This document shows, one piece after another, positions 5,344 through 9,172 of a stretch of 9,172 nucleotides of DNA (within the stretch, counting starts at the first letter, position 1; every line of letters starts with the position of its first letter). The DNA comes from Lentisphaeria bacterium (GTDB lineage: Bacteria; Verrucomicrobiota; Lentisphaeria; Victivallales; UBA1829): assembly GCA_017504325.1 (NCBI GenBank), contig JAFVRL010000192.1:1-9172 (forward strand), read 5' to 3'. The notes under the pieces were generated by a model, which was not told the DNA's origin, ran no database searches, and worked only from the letters and a program-made list of their open reading frames with translations. A program made the translations under genes and the position numbers.

Positions 5344-6361
5344 CATCCTCTTTTTTCTTCGGTCTGCCGAAAATCAGTGCGGAGGGATGCTCATTAAGAT
5401 ACCTGGCAAACTCTGTCAGTGCATCCACAGCCTCGTTGACATGCTGAAGCGTCACATTCATATTTCTGGAAGAATCTCCTATATCTCCGGTAAGATCCCG
5501 CAATCCGGCAACGGTTTCCGGGATCTTTGCCTTCTCCATATCCCTGCGGACAGCCGCAGAGAGCCGCGTGATCGCCTGAACAGCATTACGCACATCCTCA
5601 AGAGTCTTATTCACCTCATTTTTATCCAGCAGACTGCCGAGGTTTTCAGAGGTTTGCCGTATGGCTTCCACACATTTATCCAGATCAGCGATCAGTCTGT
5701 CCACCCGTTTTGGTTCAATGATCTCATTCATCTTTTCCAGAAGCTGGGAGGAACGGTTGGCGATCCCGTCAAAGTCGATCATGGCGATCCTTGCAAGAAT
5801 GTCCGTCATACTCAAACGCAAAGAAGCAAGCATGGAGGGAGTGGACGGAACATAAAAATATTCTTCGCCATGGCTCTTCACATATTTTCCGGCGATCTCA
5901 ACGGGATTTTCCGCAGGAGCCAATTTAACATCTCTGAAAAAATCGATCTCAAGATATTTCATCCCGGTTATTCCATCGAGTTCAAGCCGGCAGCGCAACC
6001 CCTTTCTGATCTCTGTTTCAAGCAGCTGATAAAATTCTTCCCGGGAAATGACCGTATGGGAGAACTCGCTCTGGGAACTTTTGGAAAACCGTTTCAGATC
6101 CACCTCCATCTGCAAAGAAATATTCCGGTTATCCATGTGAATGATGATATCGGTGATCTTTCCGATGGGAACACCACGCAGTTTCACCTGGGAACCATTG
6201 TTGAGTCCCTGTACCGACTCGGTAACAGTGGTATAGAGATAGGCTTTTGCGCTCAAGAAATCAAATAATCCCATACAGGAAACTGCTGCAATAAAAAGTA
6301 TAACCGTTCCTGTAACGAAAAGTCCCAGCTTGAATTTATTAGTTTCGATCATCTTTTCCAT
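5306..6361 (-). CDS. mlaD: MlaD/MCE-family lipid transport subunit
   Basis: 351 residues from the ATG at 6361. MlaD is the inner-membrane-anchored, lipid-binding subunit of the MlaFED phospholipid transporter and faces the periplasm. Residues 10-33 form one transmembrane helix (FKLGLFVTGTVILFIAAV). An MCE domain follows at about 39-146, with the core VQGLNNGSQVKLRGVPIGKITDI and the closing GITGMKYLEI. Residues 178-325 are predicted helical and amphipathic. The tail NEHPSALIFGRPKKK matches the 'P-S-x-L-x-FG' ending common in MCE proteins. It is about twice the length of E. coli MlaD because of the helical extension. Upstream in-frame codons reach a TTG at 6409, but it lacks a ribosome binding site. 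The ATG at 6352, with AGG nine bases upstream, is also possible and would shorten the protein by three residues. The gene converges with and overlaps the AAC(3) gene by 38 bases. Confidence 0.92.
   Translation of the reverse strand: MEKMIETNKFKLGLFVTGTVILFIAAVSCMGLFDFLSAKAYLYTTVTESVQGLNNGSQVKLRGVPIGKITDIIIHMDNRNISLQMEVDLKRFSKSSQSEFSHTVISREEFYQLLETEIRKGLRCRLELDGITGMKYLEIDFFRDVKLAPAENPVEIAGKYVKSHGEEYFYVPSTPSMLASLRLSMTDILARIAMIDFDGIANRSSQLLEKMNEIIEPKRVDRLIADLDKCVEAIRQTSENLGSLLDKNEVNKTLEDVRNAVQAITRLSAAVRRDMEKAKIPETVAGLRDLTGDIGDSSRNMNVTLQHVNEAVDALTEFARYLNEHPSALIFGRPKKKEDVKSGGFFSDILP
5324..5385 (-). other. Terminator-like stem-loop inside the 3' end of mlaD
   Basis: On the minus strand CCTCCGC (5385-5379) pairs with GCGGAGG (5337-5331), and a smaller hairpin, TTCGG-CAGA-CCGAA, lies between them. 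The outer stem is followed by ATTTTTTT (5331-5324, where the A is shared flank). This resembles a rho-independent terminator, but it lies before the mlaD stop codon at 5306-5308, and translating ribosomes would disrupt it. The long interior loop lowers confidence. It may simply reflect the codons for GGFFSD. Confidence 0.3.
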
Positions 6362-6476
6362 CCTGTTTTTAATATGTTTGTATAGTGAGGAGATTTCAAA
6401 ACTCCTCAAAAATTTTTAAACGCATCTGCTTTGATTTTTTTTGAATGACTTTTGAAATTACCTCTGGTAAAAAAAT
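6362..6476 (-). other. 115-base mlaF-mlaD spacer with hairpin and complementary loop
   Basis: This gap is much longer than the others in the operon. It contains a perfect 7-bp inverted repeat, TGAGGAG (6386-6392) and CTCCTCA (6402-6408), with a 9-base loop. The loop (6393-6401, plus-strand ATTTCAAAA) is perfectly complementary to 6450-6458 (TTTTGAAAT), so the mRNA could form an alternative or pseudoknot pairing. A short TTACC-AGA-GGTAA hairpin lies just after the mlaF stop. No T-run follows the main hairpin on the minus strand, so it is not a standard terminator. Confidence 0.5.
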
Positions 6477-7256
6477 TCAAAGTTTTCCCCGGTTCAGAAA
6501 CATCCGCACATCGGGATTTTCACAATGATCCCGCAAATAAGCAGGTTTTCCGTCAGCAATGATCTTTTTCGTTTTGGCATCCAGCATGATACTGCGGTCG
6601 GAAACACGGAAAATACTGTCCAGTTCGTGGGTGACAATAAGGATCGTGGCATGTGTCTTTTCCCGGATCTGCAGGATCAATTCATCAAGACTGGCAGAAC
6701 TTACCGGATCCAGTCCGGCAGAAGGTTCATCAAAAAAGAGGATCATGGGATCAAGTGCCATCGCCCGGGCAAAAGCACAGCGTTTCAGCATCCCTCCGGA
6801 AAGATCCGAAGGCATCAGATCCTGAAAGCCGTCAAGATTCACCATTTTCAGTTTTTCTTTTACTCTTTCCCGGATCTCCTCTTTGCTCAAACGGGTATAT
6901 TCCTCCATGGGAAGAGCCACATTCTCCCCCACCGTGAAGGAACGGAACAGCGCACCCCCCTGATAAGCCACACCGAAAAAACGGGTGATCCGCCTCTTTT
7001 CCTCTTCATCAGCATATACGATACTTCTGCCGTCAAGAAGAATATCTCCGGAAAAGGGGGTATATAACCCTGTTATATGCTTTAAAAGTGTACTTTTTCC
7101 ACAGCCGGAACCACCGAGAACAGTAATGATCTCTCCTTTCGGAACAGTAAATGAGATATGATCGAGAATGACTCTCTCCCCATATTTCGCAACAAGATCT
7201 TTTACTTCGATGGCGGGAATATCTTTTTCAGTAATATCCGTCTTTATCTCCTGCAT
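6477..7256 (-). CDS. mlaF: Mla-type ABC transporter ATP-binding subunit
   Basis: 259 residues. MlaF is the cytoplasmic ATPase that powers phospholipid transport through MlaE. All catalytic motifs are present and intact: Walker A GGSGCGKST (48-56), Q-loop Gln99 in VAYQGGALF, signature LSGGM (152-156), Walker B MILFFDEP (171-178, Glu177), D-loop SAGLDP and switch His210 in IVTHELDS. 'YQGGALFRSFTVGENVALPM' is characteristic of the MlaF/Ttg2A subgroup, which separates it from general ABC importers. The ribosome binding site GAGGAGGAGA (7261-7270) overlaps the stop codon of mlaE (TGA, 7269-7271), so translation of the two is probably coupled and their levels matched. Length is normal for the family. 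Confidence 0.95.
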   Translation of the reverse strand: MQEIKTDITEKDIPAIEVKDLVAKYGERVILDHISFTVPKGEIITVLGGSGCGKSTLLKHITGLYTPFSGDILLDGRSIVYADEEEKRRITRFFGVAYQGGALFRSFTVGENVALPMEEYTRLSKEEIRERVKEKLKMVNLDGFQDLMPSDLSGGMLKRCAFARAMALDPMILFFDEPSAGLDPVSSASLDELILQIREKTHATILIVTHELDSIFRVSDRSIMLDAKTKKIIADGKPAYLRDHCENPDVRMFLNRGKL

Positions 7257-7260
7257 TTTC

Positions 7261-7271
7261 TCTCCTCCTCA
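7261..7271 (-). promoter_or_regulatory. mlaF ribosome binding site overlapping the mlaE stop codon
   Basis: The minus strand reads TGAGGAGGAGAGAAA directly before the mlaF ATG. The TGA is the mlaE stop and its last two bases begin the Shine-Dalgarno sequence. This layout is typical of translational coupling between complex subunits. Confidence 0.8.
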
Positions 7272-8087
7272 AAAAAAGATACTGTTGAAAAAATGGGCGA
7301 GAATGGTATCGGCTATGATAATGAAAAGAATACTCAATACCACAGATGATGTGGTGCTTCTGCCTACGGCAAGTGCATCTGAACCGGTACGGAACCCCTG
7401 CCAGCAGCCGATAAAGGTGATAATGATACCGAATACCGCTGTCTTGATGATACTCTCAAAAAAGTATCCCGGTCTCACCCAGGCAACGGTCTGGGCGTAA
7501 TAGGCTGCCGGAGGCTGATTCAGAACTCCCATACCGATCAGTGCGCCCCCCAGTATTCCGGCAATATCCCCGATGACCGCAAGAAGAGGCATCATCAGTG
7601 TCATGGCAAACAGTTTCGGGATCACCAGAAATCTCTCCGGCATAAACCCCATCGTCCGCAGAGCATCCACCTCTTCCGATACTTTCATGGATCCGATCTC
7701 CGCTGCAAAGGCGGATCCGGTCCTTCCGGTGGCAATAATACTTACCATAAGGGGACTCAACTCCCGGACCATGGCACAGCCGACAAGCCCGGCAAGAAAG
7801 GCATCCGCACCATATTTCTGCATCTGAACGGCACACTGGTATCCCAGGATCACTCCGGTCAGGAAACAGATAAGAAAAGTGATCGGCACTCCATCCGCCC
7901 CGCAAAGATCCATGAAGTATAATAATTCTCTTCTCCGGATCTTGCCGGGATGACGGAAGGCATCCAATACGGCATAGGCGCACCTTCCTGTAAAAGCAAT
8001 AAAAGAAAAAACCTCCCCGCACGCGGCATAGAAAAAACCGCCGATGGAAGTAAAAAGATCTGTCAGGAAATTTTTTTCTTCCGCCAT
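7269..8087 (-). CDS. mlaE: Mla-type ABC transporter permease
   Basis: 272 residues. MlaE is the membrane subunit of the MlaFED complex and carries phospholipid between the inner membrane and MlaD. Several hydrophobic segments are visible: about 66-84, 97-120, 154-190 and 208-230, plus 248-268 at the C-terminus. The family's most conserved stretch is present at about 107-134 (VRELSPLMVSIIATGRTG, then SAFAAEIGSM), followed by EEVDALRTMG at 138-147, which in the family contacts the ATPase. The N-terminal segment (about 10-45) resembles the amphipathic interface helix. The length is about 10 residues over the E. coli protein. The ribosome binding site is a perfect match to the 16S tail, and the NYN gene ends only 24 bases upstream, so the two are very likely co-transcribed. 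Confidence 0.95.
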   Translation of the reverse strand: MAEEKNFLTDLFTSIGGFFYAACGEVFSFIAFTGRCAYAVLDAFRHPGKIRRRELLYFMDLCGADGVPITFLICFLTGVILGYQCAVQMQKYGADAFLAGLVGCAMVRELSPLMVSIIATGRTGSAFAAEIGSMKVSEEVDALRTMGFMPERFLVIPKLFAMTLMMPLLAVIGDIAGILGGALIGMGVLNQPPAAYYAQTVAWVRPGYFFESIIKTAVFGIIITFIGCWQGFRTGSDALAVGRSTTSSVVLSILFIIIADTILAHFFNSIFF

Positions 8088-8093
8088 TTGCCG

Positions 8094-8104
8094 TCACCTC
8101 CTTT
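8094..8104 (-). promoter_or_regulatory. Very strong ribosome binding site of mlaE
   Basis: The minus strand reads AAAGGAGGTGA, a complete match to the anti-Shine-Dalgarno tail, six bases before the ATG at 8087. It suggests high translation of the permease relative to its neighbours. Confidence 0.85.
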
Positions 8105-8111
8105 ATGTTTT

Positions 8112-9071
8112 TCAACTGTTCTTTTTCACCAGAGTGACATTTTTACAGCATTCTCCTCTGTCATTGTACCCCAGATCGTATTCCATAAGATCTCCGGGTG
8201 CAAGTTCATCAAAAGAACAATTGCGTAATTCTTCTATAAAGAAAAAGATATTTTTACCGGAAACATCCGAGGAAATAAAACCGTAACCGCTGCGCAGCTG
8301 TACGATCCTGCCCTGTTTCCGCGCGGACCGGCTCTCCTCCCGGTAAGAAGACGGAGAATAATACTCTGCTCCCCTTTCACTTTCCTGTGATATTGCAAGT
8401 GGTTCCGCCTGTTCATTTTCCTGATCCCTGGAAACAAAAAGCATATCAGGATTGATCCCCGGGATGCGCTGGACTCCATTAATGATGTCATGCATCTTCA
8501 CCGCATACGCTGCTTCACTCATCAGCCGGGAGGAAGTGGATGTATAGCGGGCATTTCCCTGATCGTCGGTATATTCAAAATCCCATCCGCACACCATTAC
8601 CCGTGTCCCCAGAGAATTGAGTTTGCGGATAAGGGGTACATAGTCTCCGTCACTGGCGATGAGAACGACCACATTATACTGTTTGAGGATGGAAAGTTCC
8701 AACGCCTCCAGCGCAAGAGAAACATCCACTCCCTTTTCTCCGGATTTTGTCATCGGCAGATAGTGGGTGACGATCCCTTCCCGCATGAGAATATCATCAA
8801 AAATACGCTCATTAAGCAGGATCTGTCTCTCATTTGCCTCCATTGCCGGCAGCCTTCCCCGGAAATAATGACAATCCACGATCTGGCAGAACCGGGGTGC
8901 GATCCCTTCATAGGAAGCAATATATTTCACAATAAACTCATGGATGCCGGGAATACTCAAACGGGTGCGCCGGGCATGTCCGTAACAGTAATAATTGCTC
9001 ACATGATAAAAATAGTTTCCATCATAAAATACAGCGATCCTTGAAAGTGAATTTTTCCGTTCATTGAACAT
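8112..9071 (-). CDS. NYN-domain (LabA/DUF88-like) nuclease fused to a C-terminal cold-shock-like domain
   Basis: 319 residues. Residues 11-195 form a NYN (PIN-like) nuclease domain. The acidic residues expected to hold metal are present: Asp17 in VFYDGNYFY, Asp116 in KGVDVSLALEAL, and Asp141 and Asp143 in IASDGDYVPLI. Residues 205-250 are a polar, probably disordered linker (QENEQAEP, SESERG-like). Residues 254-315 form a cold-shock/S1-like beta barrel with RNP1-like GYGFIS and RNP2-like NIFFFIEEL, then DELAPGDLMEY. The inferred role is RNA cleavage or processing with the barrel providing RNA binding; the substrate is unknown. LabA-like NYN proteins of similar build are common in diverse bacteria. 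It is the first gene of the mlaEFD operon, with a moderate ribosome binding site (AAAAGGA, about 9 bases upstream). I see no supportable promoter in the remaining 101 bases. Confidence 0.88.
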   Translation of the reverse strand: MFNERKNSLSRIAVFYDGNYFYHVSNYYCYGHARRTRLSIPGIHEFIVKYIASYEGIAPRFCQIVDCHYFRGRLPAMEANERQILLNERIFDDILMREGIVTHYLPMTKSGEKGVDVSLALEALELSILKQYNVVVLIASDGDYVPLIRKLNSLGTRVMVCGWDFEYTDDQGNARYTSTSSRLMSEAAYAVKMHDIINGVQRIPGINPDMLFVSRDQENEQAEPLAISQESERGAEYYSPSSYREESRSARKQGRIVQLRSGYGFISSDVSGKNIFFFIEELRNCSFDELAPGDLMEYDLGYNDRGECCKNVTLVKKNS

Positions 9072-9172
9072 AATTTTTTTCCTTTTGACTCATTGATATG
9101 AACATAGATAATAAAACGATCCTTTTTGTATTTTTTCAGGCTTCCCCCGGGCAAGTGGCAACTCTTTACAGA

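Noticed and set aside
5228..6268. 346-residue plus-strand open frame opposite mlaD
   Set aside because: It is a shadow of mlaD, which has a transmembrane helix, MCE domain and operon context. The antisense translation shows no domain.
9072..9172. Open frames running off the right edge of the minus strand, possibly the end of an upstream gene
   Set aside because: Two short frames stay open by chance over about 25-55 codons, with no recognisable sequence. There is too little to support a gene.

Overview
The window reads like a chromosomal segment of a Gram-negative bacterium in the PVC superphylum, most likely Lentisphaerae (Victivallis-like). This placement is inference. It rests on a small secreted protein that resembles the TIGR04073 (exosortase-associated) family, a partial secreted protein resembling the N-terminus of large Lentisphaerae glycan-active proteins, and an outer-membrane lipid-transport (Mla/MCE) operon. 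Shine-Dalgarno sequences are strong and base composition is even. I see no insertion sequences, phage genes, tRNAs, rRNAs or CRISPR array.

Left region (1-1612, minus strand): three consecutive genes for exported proteins. They are a truncated secreted protein running off the left edge (<1-300), a small exported protein made almost entirely of a 20-residue tandem repeat (475-933), and a TIGR04073-like protein (1181-1612) with its own terminator (1111-1148) and a near-consensus promoter (1702-1730). The 301-474 gap holds only a short leader with a weak ribosome binding site and no clear terminator.

Divergent control region (1613-1832): back-to-back promoters serve the TIGR04073-like gene (minus) and queF (plus), with two inverted repeats that could be operators.

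Centre (1833-5343, plus strand): queF (queuosine precursor synthesis), argJ and argB (acetylated ornithine/arginine pathway) lie close together and probably form one transcript ending at a hairpin terminator (4516-4549). An AAC(3)-family acetyltransferase starts about 20 bases past that terminator.

Right region (5306-9071, minus strand): an operon in the order NYN nuclease-cold-shock-domain protein, mlaE (permease), mlaF (ATPase), mlaD (MCE lipid-binding subunit). Together MlaE, MlaF and MlaD form an inner-membrane ABC complex that moves phospholipid between the inner and outer membranes. No mlaC or mlaB is present here. mlaD and the AAC(3) gene converge and overlap by 38 bp. The last 101 bases (9072-9172) hold the leader of the NYN gene; I could not identify a promoter there.

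The least ordinary items are the 60-bp/20-residue repeat gene, the NYN-CSD gene leading an Mla operon, a structured 115-bp mlaF-mlaD gap, the compact and overlapping gene ends around the AAC(3) gene, and an apparent insertion beside the ArgJ autocleavage site. None of these on its own demonstrates a new system.
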